Below are positions 12,803-24,041 of a DNA stretch of 64,000 nucleotides, one piece after another (within the stretch, counting starts at the first letter, position 1; each line of letters begins with the position of its first letter). Made by a program: the position numbers and the translations under genes. The notes under the pieces were generated by a model. That model was not told where the DNA came from. It ran no database searches and worked only from the letters and a program-made list of their open reading frames with translations. Source of the stretch: Paenibacillus borealis (lineage in GTDB: Bacteria; Bacillota; Bacilli; Paenibacillales; Paenibacillaceae); NCBI RefSeq assembly GCF_000758665.1, contig NZ_CP009285.1, forward strand, positions 7,440,001 to 7,504,000, in the 5' to 3' direction.

Positions 12803-13909
12803 TTAAGAAGACACCGGAAACCGTGTAATAAAATCCGTCCGGGACCTGGTGCTGCGGGCCGTGATCTCCCCATGATGCCGTTCCACAATCCCCTTGGCAA
12901 TCGCCAGCCCCAAGCCCGATCCCCCGGTAATCTGCGATCTGGAGCGCTCCGCCCGGTAGAACCGTTCAAAAATATGCGGGAGATCCCCTTCAGCGATCAT
13001 CTCGCCGAAATTACTGATCCGCACGAGCGCAGCGTCTCCTTCACGGCTCAGCCCAATCTCCAGCCGCTTCCCGTCCTTGCCGTACCGGATCGCATTGGCA
13101 ATCAGATTCTCGTAAGCGCGCACCAGTTCATAAGGAGCCGCTTCAATCCACAGCGATTCGGTATCATCGTACAATTCATAAGTCATGCCTGCACGGGCCA
13201 GAGCCGGAACGGATTCCTCCGCAAGCTGGCGCATAAAGGCCTTGAGATCGAGCCGTTCCAGCACAAGCGGCAGTCTGCTGCTGTTAACCCGCGTGTATTC
13301 AAACAGGTCGTCAATCAGCTTGCGCAGCACTAATGTTTTCTGATAGGCAATCCCTACGTAGTAGCGTATCTCCGTCTCTTCCCGGCAGCGGTCCTGCTCA
13401 ATATACTCCAAGAAGCCAAGCACCGATGTCAGCGGTGTGCGAAGATCATGCGATACGCCGGTAATCAGCTCGTTTTTGGACTCAACGGCCTTGCGTTCTT
13501 CCAGCAGCGAACGCTGCAGCCGCTCAGACATAATGTTGATGTTCTCCGCAAGCACCCCCAGCTCGTCCGCCGTGCGAACCTCGATCCGGTGCGATTCGTC
13601 AAGCTTCGTGATCTGCTGGATACCGCTGGTGATCTCTTCGAGATAGGAGACGATTTTACGCGTATAGATGAAGAAGAAGATCAGGAAGCTGGCAATTCCG
13701 ACAGCAGTCATCAGCGGCGCTGAGCCGATATGGTTGATGATCCATTTCAGAATGAGGGAGTACAGCGCCGAGGGCGGCGCCGGATTCAGATAAATCAAGG
13801 AATTGACCAGCCGATAGCCACCCAAAAGCAGCACTGCCCCCGACATAATACTCAGCACAAAGGCCCAGATAAACTTCCAGCGGATGGTACTGATATATTT
13901 GGTATTCAC
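12803..13909 (-). CDS. VanS-like sensor histidine kinase
   Basis: 368 residues, GTG start after GAGGTG. Two transmembrane helices (about 12-32 and 64-83) bracket a short outer loop, followed by HAMP (85-135), the H-box SHDLRTPLTSVLGF with phospho-accepting His154, an N-box (ENLIANAIRYG) and a G-box (GGSGLGLAIAKGIV). The family autophosphorylates and hands phosphate to its partner regulator. The gene follows the response regulator by 18 bp. The short outer loop suggests sensing in or near the membrane. The stimulus is unknown; the linked penicillin-binding protein points to cell-wall stress. Confidence 0.93.
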   Translation of the reverse strand: MNTKYISTIRWKFIWAFVLSIMSGAVLLLGGYRLVNSLIYLNPAPPSALYSLILKWIINHIGSAPLMTAVGIASFLIFFFIYTRKIVSYLEEITSGIQQITKLDESHRIEVRTADELGVLAENINIMSERLQRSLLEERKAVESKNELITGVSHDLRTPLTSVLGFLEYIEQDRCREETEIRYYVGIAYQKTLVLRKLIDDLFEYTRVNSSRLPLVLERLDLKAFMRQLAEESVPALARAGMTYELYDDTESLWIEAAPYELVRAYENLIANAIRYGKDGKRLEIGLSREGDAALVRISNFGEMIAEGDLPHIFERFYRAERSRSQITGGSGLGLAIAKGIVERHHGEITARSTRSRTDFITRFPVSS

Positions 13910-13927
13910 TACGGTTCACCTCAGCTT

Positions 13928-14635
13928 TCAGGACGGATGATCCAGCTTGTAGCCAATGCCCCACACGGTCTGCACATAACGGGGCTGCTTAGCGTCGAGC
14001 TCGATTTTGTCACGGATATTGCGGACATGCACCATCACGGTGTTGCCGCCATCCAGAAAAGGCTCATTCCACACCTTCAGGTAAATCTGCTCCATACTGA
14101 GCACCTGTCCCTGATGCCGCGCCAGCAGCTCCAGGATAGAAAACTCGCGGGGCGTCAGCTTTACCTTGCGGTTGTCCACGCTCACCTCATGCCTAAGCGT
14201 ATCTATCAGCAAATCTTCAAAGACCAGTTCATGCTCATTCGTTCTGGCAGGAGCGTCCCGATTCAATTTATGGTAACGGCGCAGCTGCGATTTGACCCGC
14301 GCCACAAGCTCCAGCGGATTAAACGGCTTGCCTACATAATCGTCAGCACCGATGCTGAGTCCAAGGATTTTGTCCATATCGGCATTCTTAGCGGAGAGCA
14401 TAATAATCGGCATGTTCCGTTCCTCACGGATCTTCATGCAGGCGGCAATCCCGTCCATGCGGGGCATCATCACATCGAGTATAATGAGATCCACCTTCTC
14501 TTTGGCCAGGCATTCCAGTGCCTCCATTCCGTCAAAAGCCTTAAGCAGCCGGTATCCCTCATTACTAAGATAGATATCCAGCAGTTCTACAATCTCCACT
14601 TCATCATCCACCAGCAGAATCGTTTCTTGGTTCAC
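13928..14635 (-). CDS. VanR-like OmpR-family response regulator
   Basis: 235 residues, GTG start after AAAGGA. The receiver domain has the acidic pair DDE near residue 10, phospho-accepting Asp54 in LILDVMMP, and Lys in GKPFNPLEL. The C-terminal winged helix (about 145-230) has KLTPREFSILELLARH and the recognition region NTVMVHVRNIRDKIE. Sequence style is closest to VanR/YycF-type regulators. It heads the unit regulator-kinase-sensor paralogue-penicillin-binding protein. Confidence 0.93.
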   Translation of the reverse strand: MNQETILLVDDEVEIVELLDIYLSNEGYRLLKAFDGMEALECLAKEKVDLIILDVMMPRMDGIAACMKIREERNMPIIMLSAKNADMDKILGLSIGADDYVGKPFNPLELVARVKSQLRRYHKLNRDAPARTNEHELVFEDLLIDTLRHEVSVDNRKVKLTPREFSILELLARHQGQVLSMEQIYLKVWNEPFLDGGNTVMVHVRNIRDKIELDAKQPRYVQTVWGIGYKLDHPS

Positions 14636-14812
14636 GGGTACTTGATCCTTTCCAGAGCTCTTTCCATTAGTCTATAAGATAAAGTTCAGGAAAGGCAACC
14701 ACTCTGTCCATCCTGGATGGGGAACATTATTCAACAGGTTTTTTTTGCGGTACAATTAGTTTAAACTTGAATTATCTATTGTCAGGCTGGAAGCTCCGAA
14801 GGAGGTAGGCAA

Positions 14813-16087
14813 TTGAAGAATATACTTACGAAAATCCGCAAAGGGTACGGTAAAAAGCTGGTATCCATTCACATGTGGAATGCCTGGCTGGTCTTGTTCC
14901 TGGCGCTTAGCGGCCTGATGCTGGTGGGCGGCTTCTGGAGGGAGATACTGGGGGAAGGCAGAGTGTGGCTGAAATGGGGCCATATTGTGTTTGGACTGGC
15001 GCTGCTGATTCCCGTAGTTTATTATTTGCTGCTGGCTGCGAAGCATTGGAAGCGATTGAAAGGTAAGAGCGGGCAAAAAGCTAATGTCATCTTCGTGCTC
15101 ACTCTTCTGACCGGCTGGCTGATCTCCGGGGTTGTCCTCTGGCAATTCAGACTTGCCGGGCCGAGAGCGGCAAATGCAGCACTGTTTGTGCATGATCTGC
15201 TGACCTGGGTAGGACTCCCGGTGATTATCTACCATTCCATTACCCGGGTTAAATGGCTGAAGGAACCCAATAAGCGCTCAATCACAGCTGAAACGGTGCC
15301 TGCAGGGGACAGCCCTGCTCCTATCGGGCGGCCACGACCCGCAGCTTCATCTGAAGCTCAGCCCATGTACACACGCCGCGGTTTCATCAAGGTGGCTGTA
15401 GGAGCAGGTCTCGCCGTAACGCTCGGCCCAACCTTTGTACGCTGGATCGGCAAATCCCTGCAGTTTCCCGGTACTGCTGATTATGCGGCCTCGAATGCCA
15501 ATGCCCTGATTCCCGATCCGGTTCCGCTGGCGGAATCAGCCCCTCCCATCGGCGGGGGAGCCGAGGGCAGCTTTCGCGTATACACCGTCACAGACATTCC
15601 CGCCTTCGACAACTCCAACTGGTCTTTTACAATCGACGGTCTGGTGGACAAGAAGTTCACCTGGAACTGGGAAGAATTCGTCAAGCTGCAGCGCGAGGTG
15701 CAGGTCAGTGATTTTCACTGTGTAACCGGCTGGTCTGTCTATAAAAATACATGGGAAGGCCTTCCGCTCTACAAGTTGCTGGATATGGCCGGTGTACAGG
15801 ATGAAGCCGTTACGGTTAAGCTCTACTCGGGAGACGGTGTCTACACGGACTCTCTAACCCTGGCCCAGGCGCGGATGGAGGATATCATGGTGGCTGTGAT
15901 GCATGACGGCAAACCGATCCCGAATCAGCTTGGCGGGCCTGTACGTCTGGTCACTCCGCAAATGTATGCCTATAAGTCGGTTAAATGGCTCAACCGCATC
16001 GAATTGATTGCAGGTGATCATGTCGGCTATTGGGAACAGCGCGGGTATGACATTGATGCCTGGCTGCCTAACGCCAAGCGGGTATAA
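14813..16087 (+). CDS. Cytochrome b561-like / sulfite-oxidase-family (YedY-type) molybdopterin oxidoreductase fusion
   Basis: 424 residues, TTG start 8 nt after GGAGGT. The N-terminal part (about 15-145) has four hydrophobic helices with His20, His57, His127 and His141 placed to bind haem, as in membrane cytochrome b subunits. A twin-arginine motif (YTRRGFIK, Arg188-Arg189) with a hydrophobic stretch follows. From about 220 on is a molybdopterin-binding oxidoreductase domain with the Mo-ligand Cys303 in FHCVTGWSVY and a later GGPVRLV segment. In most bacteria the haem and molybdenum subunits are separate proteins (MsrQ/MsrP or similar). Likely an extracytoplasmic reductase fed by the quinone pool; the substrate is unknown. 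Confidence 0.85.
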   Translation: MKNILTKIRKGYGKKLVSIHMWNAWLVLFLALSGLMLVGGFWREILGEGRVWLKWGHIVFGLALLIPVVYYLLLAAKHWKRLKGKSGQKANVIFVLTLLTGWLISGVVLWQFRLAGPRAANAALFVHDLLTWVGLPVIIYHSITRVKWLKEPNKRSITAETVPAGDSPAPIGRPRPAASSEAQPMYTRRGFIKVAVGAGLAVTLGPTFVRWIGKSLQFPGTADYAASNANALIPDPVPLAESAPPIGGGAEGSFRVYTVTDIPAFDNSNWSFTIDGLVDKKFTWNWEEFVKLQREVQVSDFHCVTGWSVYKNTWEGLPLYKLLDMAGVQDEAVTVKLYSGDGVYTDSLTLAQARMEDIMVAVMHDGKPIPNQLGGPVRLVTPQMYAYKSVKWLNRIELIAGDHVGYWEQRGYDIDAWLPNAKRV

Positions 16088-16132
16088 CTTCTCCATTCTA
16101 CTCTCTATATGCTGTAACTTAAGGCTACTATT

Positions 16133-16175
16133 AATCTCTCGTTTCCCTCGATCAGGGACGGGAGATTTTTATTTT
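16133..16175 (+). terminator. Terminator after the oxidoreductase
   Basis: Hairpin with arms AATCTC/GAGATT and inner CCCT/AGGG, followed by TTTTTATTTT. Confidence 0.75.
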
Positions 16176-16250
16176 ACAGAATCACCCGTCATCTTTACAT
16201 TATATGTATATTCAAGTAACACTCTCTTAATGAATGCTCTCTAGTATAAG
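16173..16250 (+). promoter_or_regulatory. Possible promoter region of alkaline phosphatase
   Basis: A -10-like TATAAG lies at 16245-16250. Two TTTACA hexamers at 16173-16178 and 16194-16199, 21 bp apart, resemble half-sites of PhoP boxes (TT-A-CA repeats, about one per helical turn). Phosphate control is expected for this gene, but the match is weak and no further half-sites are clear. Confidence 0.3.
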
Positions 16251-16281
16251 GGAGTAAACCATAGATTATAGGAGGGTAAAT

Positions 16282-17553
16282 ATGAAATCAGCTAAAAAGT
16301 ATGGAGTGAAGACAGCTTTTGCAGTAACTGCAGCCACGGCGCTGCTCGTTTCAGGTGTAATCACAACAGGATCTTCAAGCAATCAGGCTGACGCGGCAAC
16401 CTCCAAAACCAAAAATGTAATTCTATTCGTCGGCGACGGCATGGGTACAGCTCAGCGTAATGCTATCCGGCTAGCCACTGTTGGTGAAAAGGGCAACCTT
16501 GCTATGGACTCCATGCCATACGTCGGCCTGATTCATACAAGCTCCACAATTCCGGTAACAGACTCCGCGGCCTCAGCTACAGCCTACGCCAGCGGTGTGA
16601 AGACTTACAACGGGGCAATCGGTATGGATGCCGAAAAGAAATCGGTTGCGACCATAATGGAATATGCCAAAAAAGCTGGCAAGTCCACCGGAGTGGTGAC
16701 GACGAGCCAGGTTACTGACGCTACGGGAGCTGCTTTTGGCGCACATGTGGAAGACCGTTCCAAGCAGAGCGATATCGCACTCCAGCTGCTGACCAAAAGC
16801 AAGGTAGATGTGCTTCTCGGCGGAGGGGAGGATTTCTGGTATCCGGCAGGACAGCCCGGCAAATTCCCGGACGAGCCTGCTGAAGACCCTTCCGAGAAGA
16901 GCAAGGGAACCCAGGGGAATCTGGTAGAAAAGGCGAAGCAGCTTGGCTACAGCTATGTCTCCACTAAGACGGATCTGCAGAAGGCTAAGGGCAGCAAGCT
17001 GCTGGGTCTTTTCGCCAATGAAGAGATGTTCCAGCAGAATGAAGAAGGCAAAGGTGATATCTACAAACCAGTCGTTTCCCTGGCCGAGATGACGAAGAAA
17101 GCGATCGATACGCTGGACGCCAATTCCAAAGGATTCTTCCTGATGGTTGAAGAAGAAGGCACAGACGAATTCGCCCACAAAAACAACGCCAAAATGACGA
17201 TCAAATCCGGCCAGGAGCTGGATAAATCCGTTCAGGTGGCCAAAGACTATGCGAAGAAAAACCCCGACACCCTGGTGCTTGTACTGGCTGACCATGAAAC
17301 AGGCGGATTCTCGATTGAAGCGGTGGATGCAGAGGATGAGAGCGGAGATGCTATTTCTCAGGAAGATGGCCCTTTCGCTATTGCCAACTCCAAGCTTAAC
17401 TTTGTAGTCGACTGGACGACTTCAGGACATACCGCGGTTGATATTCCGGTTACGGCTATGGGCAAGAACGCTCAGCTGTTCACCGGCATCTATGAGAATA
17501 CTCTGATTTTTGATAAGCTCCTGCAGTCGATGGGGCTGAACGCAGCTAAGTAA
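16282..17553 (+). CDS. phoA: Secreted alkaline phosphatase
   Basis: 423 residues, ATG start after AGGAGG. A Sec signal peptide spans about residues 1-38 (basic start, hydrophobic core, AxA-type end near QADA). The metal and nucleophile motifs of the family are present: VGDGMG near residue 50 (Asp52) and TDSAASATAYASG with nucleophile Ser95; ADHETGGF supplies Zn ligands, and HTAVDIPV near the C-terminus another His. Known role: releases phosphate from organic esters outside the cell. phoA is used generically; Bacillus paralogues are called phoA/phoB. Convergent with ligA, sharing a terminator. Confidence 0.92.
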   Translation: MKSAKKYGVKTAFAVTAATALLVSGVITTGSSSNQADAATSKTKNVILFVGDGMGTAQRNAIRLATVGEKGNLAMDSMPYVGLIHTSSTIPVTDSAASATAYASGVKTYNGAIGMDAEKKSVATIMEYAKKAGKSTGVVTTSQVTDATGAAFGAHVEDRSKQSDIALQLLTKSKVDVLLGGGEDFWYPAGQPGKFPDEPAEDPSEKSKGTQGNLVEKAKQLGYSYVSTKTDLQKAKGSKLLGLFANEEMFQQNEEGKGDIYKPVVSLAEMTKKAIDTLDANSKGFFLMVEEEGTDEFAHKNNAKMTIKSGQELDKSVQVAKDYAKKNPDTLVLVLADHETGGFSIEAVDAEDESGDAISQEDGPFAIANSKLNFVVDWTTSGHTAVDIPVTAMGKNAQLFTGIYENTLIFDKLLQSMGLNAAK

Positions 17554-17581
17554 TGCAGGCATATTGTATATTACATTGAAA

Positions 17582-17625
17582 AAAGTCCCGGTGTCTTTCG
17601 CTAAACGCGAGGACCCCGGGACTTT
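17582..17625. terminator. Bidirectional terminator between alkaline phosphatase and ligA
   Basis: Near-perfect hairpin AAAGTCCCGG...CCGGGACTTT with A-rich and T-rich ends, between two convergent genes. Confidence 0.85.
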
Positions 17626-17633
17626 GTGTATGC

Positions 17634-19706
<2,073 letters not shown>

Positions 19707-19722
19707 TTAATCGCAGCTTGCT

Positions 19723-22080
19723 TTATTCAACTTTGGTGATCGGTGCAAAGCCGGCCAGCAGGCGCTTCACGCCTACCGGCGCCGGGAAGGCAATCTGCAG
19801 CTCCGTATCATTGCCGCTGCCCTTCACGGCCACAACGGTGCCGGTGCCCCATTTGCCGTGGGCGACCTTGTCGCCCGCCTTGAAGCCGGCGGACGCTGCA
19901 GCCCCTGCTCCCGGAGCGCCCTGCGCGCCACCGGTCGTCACTACGACGCGGCCCGCGCCCGGCACCGCGCTGGCCGAGCTGCCGCTGCCGAAGCTGGCGG
20001 CCCCGCCGCCTGCCGGCGCGTTCCCGGCAGCAGCGGTGCGGCTGCCGAAGTTCCCGCGGCTGCCTCCGCCGAAGCCGCGGCCGCCGTAAGCACCGCCAAC
20101 CTCCGCGCCTCCGCGCCGGAAGCGGTCCGATTCCTTCACGGTATCTTCCTTCAGCTCCTCCGGAATCTCCTCCAGGAAGCGGGACGGCGCATTCGCGGTC
20201 GTCCGCCCGAACAGCGTGCGCATCCGTGCACAGCTGAGGAACAGCTGTTTCTCCGCACGGGTAATGCCCACATACGCCAGCCGGCGTTCTTCTTCCAGTT
20301 CGTCATTGTCCTGGAAGGCACGGCTGTGCGGGAACACGCCTTCTTCCATCCCGATGATGAATACGGTTGGGAACTCCAGACCCTTCGCGCTGTGCATTGT
20401 CATCAGCACGACAGCATCGCTGCGCTCTTCTTCGTCATTCACGCTGTCGATGTCGGCGATCAGCGCCAGATCCGTCAGGAAGGAGACCAGCGACTTATCC
20501 TCGTTGTTCTTCTCGAATTCCATCGTTACGGATAGGAATTCGTCTATATTTTCCAGGCGGGAACGGGACTCAAGGGTATTCTCATTCTGCAGCTCCAGAC
20601 GGTACTGGGACAGTTCAAGAATCTTCTCTGTCAGCTCGGTCACCGAGAGGAATTCCACCATACGGTGCAGGGCTTCGATCATATCATAGAACTCTACCAG
20701 CGTATTGCGCGTCCGGCCGGCAAAGCCCAGATCATCCACCGTCTGCAGCGCCCGGAAGATCGATACTCCCTGGGAAGCTGCGGCCGCAGCCAATTTGCCG
20801 ACAGTCGTATCCCCAAGGCCACGCTTAGGAACATTGATAATCCGCGTCAGACTGATATCATCATCGGGATTGGAGAGCAGGCGCAGATACGCCAGCAGAT
20901 CCTTAATTTCTTTGCGGTCGTAGAACTTGATCCCGCCGACAATCTGGTAAGGAATATCCGACTTGATCAGAATTTCTTCTATTACACGGGACTGGGCGTT
21001 CGTACGGTACAGAATCGCATGGTTCTGGTACGCCTGGCCCTGCTTCACATTCTTGCTGATCTCTCCGGTGACGAAGTATCCTTCATCATGCTCGGAGTCA
21101 CCGCGGAACACCTTGATCTTCGCGCCCTCGTCCGAATCGGTCCACAGCTTCTTCGGCTTGCGTCCGGTATTCAGTGCGATGACACCGTTGGCGGCGTTCA
21201 GAATATTGGAGGTTGAGCGGTAATTCTGCTCTAATAGAATGGTTTTGGCTTCCGGATAGTCTTCTTCGAAATTAAGGATGTTCGAAATATCCGCCCCGCG
21301 CCAGCGGTAGATTGATTGGTCACTGTCCCCGACTACGCAGATCCGGTGGTGGCCTTCGGCCAGCATCCGGCAGAGCATATACTGCGCCCGGTTCGTATCC
21401 TGATACTCATCGACGTGAATGTATTTGAACTTCTTCTGGTAGAAATCCAATACCTCAGGAACTTCCTTGAACAACTGGATCGTCTTCATAATCAGGTCAT
21501 CGAAATCCAGCGAGTTATTGCTTCTCAGCCGTTGCTGGTACTTAGTGTACACTTTGGCCACAAGGCCTTCGAAATAATCGCCGATCTTCTGCTCATACTG
21601 CGCCGGTGTAATCAGCTCATTCTTGTTCGTACTGATCACAGCCTGGATCGCCTTCGGCTCGAACTTCTTGGTATCGATGTCCAGATCCTTCATACAATTG
21701 CGGATTACGGACAACTGGTCCGTCGAATCCAGAATGGAGAAGTTCGAAGTGAAGCCGATCCGTTCAATATCCTTCCGCAGGATCCGTACACACATCGAGT
21801 GGAAGGTGGATACCCAGATATCCCGGCCTTCCGGCCCTACCAGCTTGGAGACACGGTCCTGCATCTCCCGGGCGGCTTTGTTCGTAAAAGTAATCGCCAG
21901 AATCGCCCAAGGCGGCGCCTTGCGGTTCGCGATAAGCCAGGCGATCCGGTGGGTAAGCACGCGGGTCTTACCGCTGCCCGCTCCGGCCATGATCAATAGA
22001 GGCCCTTCGGTAGCTTCAACAGCCTGACGCTGCGGGGGATTCAGCCGGCTTACGGCGTCGTGTATGTTAACAAGTTGCAT
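19723..22080 (-). CDS. pcrA: ATP-dependent DNA helicase PcrA/UvrD
   Basis: 785 residues from the ATG at 22080; the ATG three codons earlier sits 1 nt from GGAG and is too close. Superfamily 1 helicase motifs in order: Q motif (LNPPQRQAV), Walker [35 protein letters not shown], and motif [12 protein letters not shown]. The C-terminal tail has a Tudor-like domain ([15 protein letters not shown]). Between helicase core and tail is an unusually long Gly/Ala/Ser-rich linker (about residues 660-735). Known role: removes RecA and stalled complexes, essential in Bacillales. Lies between pcrB and ligA. Confidence 0.97.
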   Translation of the reverse strand: MQLVNIHDAVSRLNPPQRQAVEATEGPLLIMAGAGSGKTRVLTHRIAWLIANRKAPPWAILAITFTNKAAREMQDRVSKLVGPEGRDIWVSTFHSMCVRILRKDIERIGFTSNFSILDSTDQLSVIRNCMKDLDIDTKKFEPKAIQAVISTNKNELITPAQYEQKIGDYFEGLVAKVYTKYQQRLRSNNSLDFDDLIMKTIQLFKEVPEVLDFYQKKFKYIHVDEYQDTNRAQYMLCRMLAEGHHRICVVGDSDQSIYRWRGADISNILNFEEDYPEAKTILLEQNYRSTSNILNAANGVIALNTGRKPKKLWTDSDEGAKIKVFRGDSEHDEGYFVTGEISKNVKQGQAYQNHAILYRTNAQSRVIEEILIKSDIPYQIVGGIKFYDRKEIKDLLAYLRLLSNPDDDISLTRIINVPKRGLGDTTVGKLAAAAASQGVSIFRALQTVDDLGFAGRTRNTLVEFYDMIEALHRMVEFLSVTELTEKILELSQYRLELQNENTLESRSRLENIDEFLSVTMEFEKNNEDKSLVSFLTDLALIADIDSVNDEEERSDAVVLMTMHSAKGLEFPTVFIIGMEEGVFPHSRAFQDNDELEEERRLAYVGITRAEKQLFLSCARMRTLFGRTTANAPSRFLEEIPEELKEDTVKESDRFRRGGAEVGGAYGGRGFGGGSRGNFGSRTAAAGNAPAGGGAASFGSGSSASAVPGAGRVVVTTGGAQGAPGAGAAASAGFKAGDKVAHGKWGTGTVVAVKGSGNDTELQIAFPAPVGVKRLLAGFAPITKVE

Positions 22081-22116
22081 GTGTGACATGCTCCTTTCTG
22101 AATAAAAGCTTGGAAT

Positions 22117-22845
22117 TTATAAGTTCTTCCGGTCAATCTGCGGCGTACTCTTCACAGCCTGGACGGTCAGCAGCGCCTGCTCCACATCACGGTAAATAAT
22201 ATTGCCGACCACTACTGTATCACATAGAGCAGCAGCCTGCATGGCTTCTTCCCCGCCCGTAATTCCGCCTCCATAAAAAAGCTGACTGTGCTCGACCATT
22301 GCCCTGACCTCACGCACAGTCTCCATATCTCCAAAGCATCCGCTGTATTCAAGGTAAACCACCGGCAGATTCATCAGCTTGTCTGCAATCTGCGCATAGG
22401 CCGCTGCACCGTCTGCGCTAAGTGAGCAGTCTGCTCCTGTAAGCCGCGCTACCGAAGAATCTCCATTGAGCACAATATAGCCCTCAGTCAGCAGCAATTC
22501 CCATGGAATCAGACTGCCGAATCGTTCAATTGCCCGGCGGTGATGGCCAAGAATCCATGAAGTATCGGCAGTGTTGAGCACCATGGGAATCATATACAGA
22601 TCAAATCCAGGCACAGCGGCTTCCAGATCCGACACCTCCAGGGCACAAGGCAGATCATACTGCCGGATTCTCGAGAGCAGACTCACGGTATTCTCATAAG
22701 TCACTCCAGTGGAGCCGCCTACCAGTATTGCATCGGTTCCCGAGAGACAGACAGCCGCCAGTTCCCTGTCACCAAGCTCACGGTCCGGGTCCAGCTTGAA
22801 CACATGCCGCCACGGCTTGATCATTTGCCGCATTCCATTCATCAT
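22117..22845 (-). CDS. pcrB: Heptaprenylglyceryl phosphate synthase PcrB
   Basis: 242 residues, ATG after GAGG. TIM-barrel protein with the family motifs FKLDPDREL at the start (substrate Asp), DAILVGGSTGVT, YLEYSG and the phosphate-binding FYGGGITGGEEA. Known role: transfers a heptaprenyl group to glycerol-1-phosphate, giving ether lipids in Firmicutes. First gene of pcrB-pcrA-ligA, 36 bp before pcrA, behind a TTGACA promoter with a LexA-like box. Confidence 0.94.
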   Translation of the reverse strand: MMNGMRQMIKPWRHVFKLDPDRELGDRELAAVCLSGTDAILVGGSTGVTYENTVSLLSRIRQYDLPCALEVSDLEAAVPGFDLYMIPMVLNTADTSWILGHHRRAIERFGSLIPWELLLTEGYIVLNGDSSVARLTGADCSLSADGAAAYAQIADKLMNLPVVYLEYSGCFGDMETVREVRAMVEHSQLFYGGGITGGEEAMQAAALCDTVVVGNIIYRDVEQALLTVQAVKSTPQIDRKNL

Positions 22846-22938
22846 CGTCCATCCTCATTGTTCATCTAAGTAAATATTCTAATTTCCTGTATTTCAAAAC
22901 AACAAATACACTCCTGCACACGCAAAAGCCGTATCTCT

Positions 22939-23001
22939 AGTCTAAGTCAGCACGAAGGCGGGTGTCAATTTAAAGCGAACAAAAATGCGAACATTTTTTC
23001 G
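22939..23001 (-). promoter_or_regulatory. pcrB promoter with LexA-like box
   Basis: On the minus strand TTGACA (22968-22963), an 18-bp spacer and TAGACT (22944-22939). Upstream of the -35, 23001-22988 reads CGAAAAAATGTTCG, one mismatch from the Gram-positive LexA consensus CGAACRNRYGTTYG. A second GTTCG half-site follows at 22980-22976. Suggests SOS control of pcrB-pcrA-ligA; binding is not shown. Confidence 0.6.
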
Positions 23002-23051
23002 TATTTTTGGAGCATATGCTTTTGATGTACAGAAGCCAGCACGTTCAACTA

Positions 23052-23918
23052 CTAGCGGACACCCTTGATCCGGCTTAAGTCGTCCTCAGAGACAAAATCG
23101 GTATAGAATCCGTCGACTCCCATCCGGGACAGCTCCGAGATTTCTTTGTCGTCATTCACCGTATGCACGTAGACTCTTGCCCCGGCATTCTTCAGCTTCC
23201 GCACGAAACTCTTGGTAGCTCTTACCGTCGGCATGGTGATATCCACTCCGGTTTGACTGGCGAAATCAATGACCACTTCATCACTGTCCTGCGTCTGATA
23301 TAGCGTAAAGATCACTTCAGGAAAAGCATACACCTTGTTCACTACCTCCAGCATATCCCGGCTGTAAATCTGCGGAACAATCCGCTGCAGCAGGGCAGGG
23401 TCCTTCTTCTCGGCCGCTTCCACTATAAGCTGAAATTGTTTCGTTACAAGTTCCGGTTCTAGCTCTTTCGTGTCCGTTACAATGTAGGCATCCGGGTAGA
23501 TCACCATCAAGTCCATGATCTTATCAATATCCAGCGGGGAGTAGAGTTCAAGAACCGGGCTGCTCATGACATCCTCATAGTTCAGCACCGTCCCCTGTTT
23601 GGCGGCGGGAAGAACACTCTGCTGGCCCAGCAGCTTGCTCATATTAGCAGTCCATTCATGCCGGGCCACCAGCTTGTCGTCACTAGTCAGCAGCAGGTCC
23701 GCCTCAAAAACCCGGGTCCCCTGCTCATAGTTAGCGATAAAAGCATCCAGCGTATTCGTATACGTATAGTTATGAATCCCTCCCATGGCATGAGCTACAA
23801 CTCTATGGGCCGCAAAGCCTGTAGCCGGCTGCTTCTCTTTCCCCCCAAGTGTGAGTACAAGCAGTAGTGCAATAGCTCCGATCATAATGACGGAGGCGAT
23901 AATCTTTTTTCTATTCAT
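23052..23918 (-). CDS. Membrane-anchored glycerophosphodiester phosphodiesterase-like protein
   Basis: 288 residues. One N-terminal membrane helix or uncleaved signal (about 6-25) puts the rest outside the cell. The TIM-barrel GDPD motifs are recognisable: VVAHAMGG with NTLDAF, FEADLLLTSDDKLVARHEW (Glu-x-Asp and His), and VYVHTVNDDKEI near the end. The usual AHRGG is AHAMGG here, as in a subgroup of PI-PLC-like GDPD proteins. Probably hydrolyses glycerophosphodiesters from lipid or teichoic acid turnover. Stands alone between pcrB and the glycan locus. Confidence 0.8.
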   Translation of the reverse strand: MNRKKIIASVIMIGAIALLLVLTLGGKEKQPATGFAAHRVVAHAMGGIHNYTYTNTLDAFIANYEQGTRVFEADLLLTSDDKLVARHEWTANMSKLLGQQSVLPAAKQGTVLNYEDVMSSPVLELYSPLDIDKIMDLMVIYPDAYIVTDTKELEPELVTKQFQLIVEAAEKKDPALLQRIVPQIYSRDMLEVVNKVYAFPEVIFTLYQTQDSDEVVIDFASQTGVDITMPTVRATKSFVRKLKNAGARVYVHTVNDDKEISELSRMGVDGFYTDFVSEDDLSRIKGVR

Positions 23919-24041
23919 GATGGCAGGTTCCTTTGCAAGTGTTAGAGTAGTAGGACTGAAAACAAGAAGAAACGGCTGTGTCTTCCTCCAGGGAGGGTCG
24001 GCAACCGTTTCTATGGAATAATATATAATGAGGCCGTTGCA

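Noticed and set aside
10231..14635. Vancomycin-resistance operon
   Set aside because: VanR/VanS-like proteins are present but no VanH, ligase or VanX is.
20100..21999. Long + strand open frames opposite pcrA (up to about 230 codons)
   Set aside because: Shadows of the high-GC helicase gene; no ribosome site and no recognisable motif.
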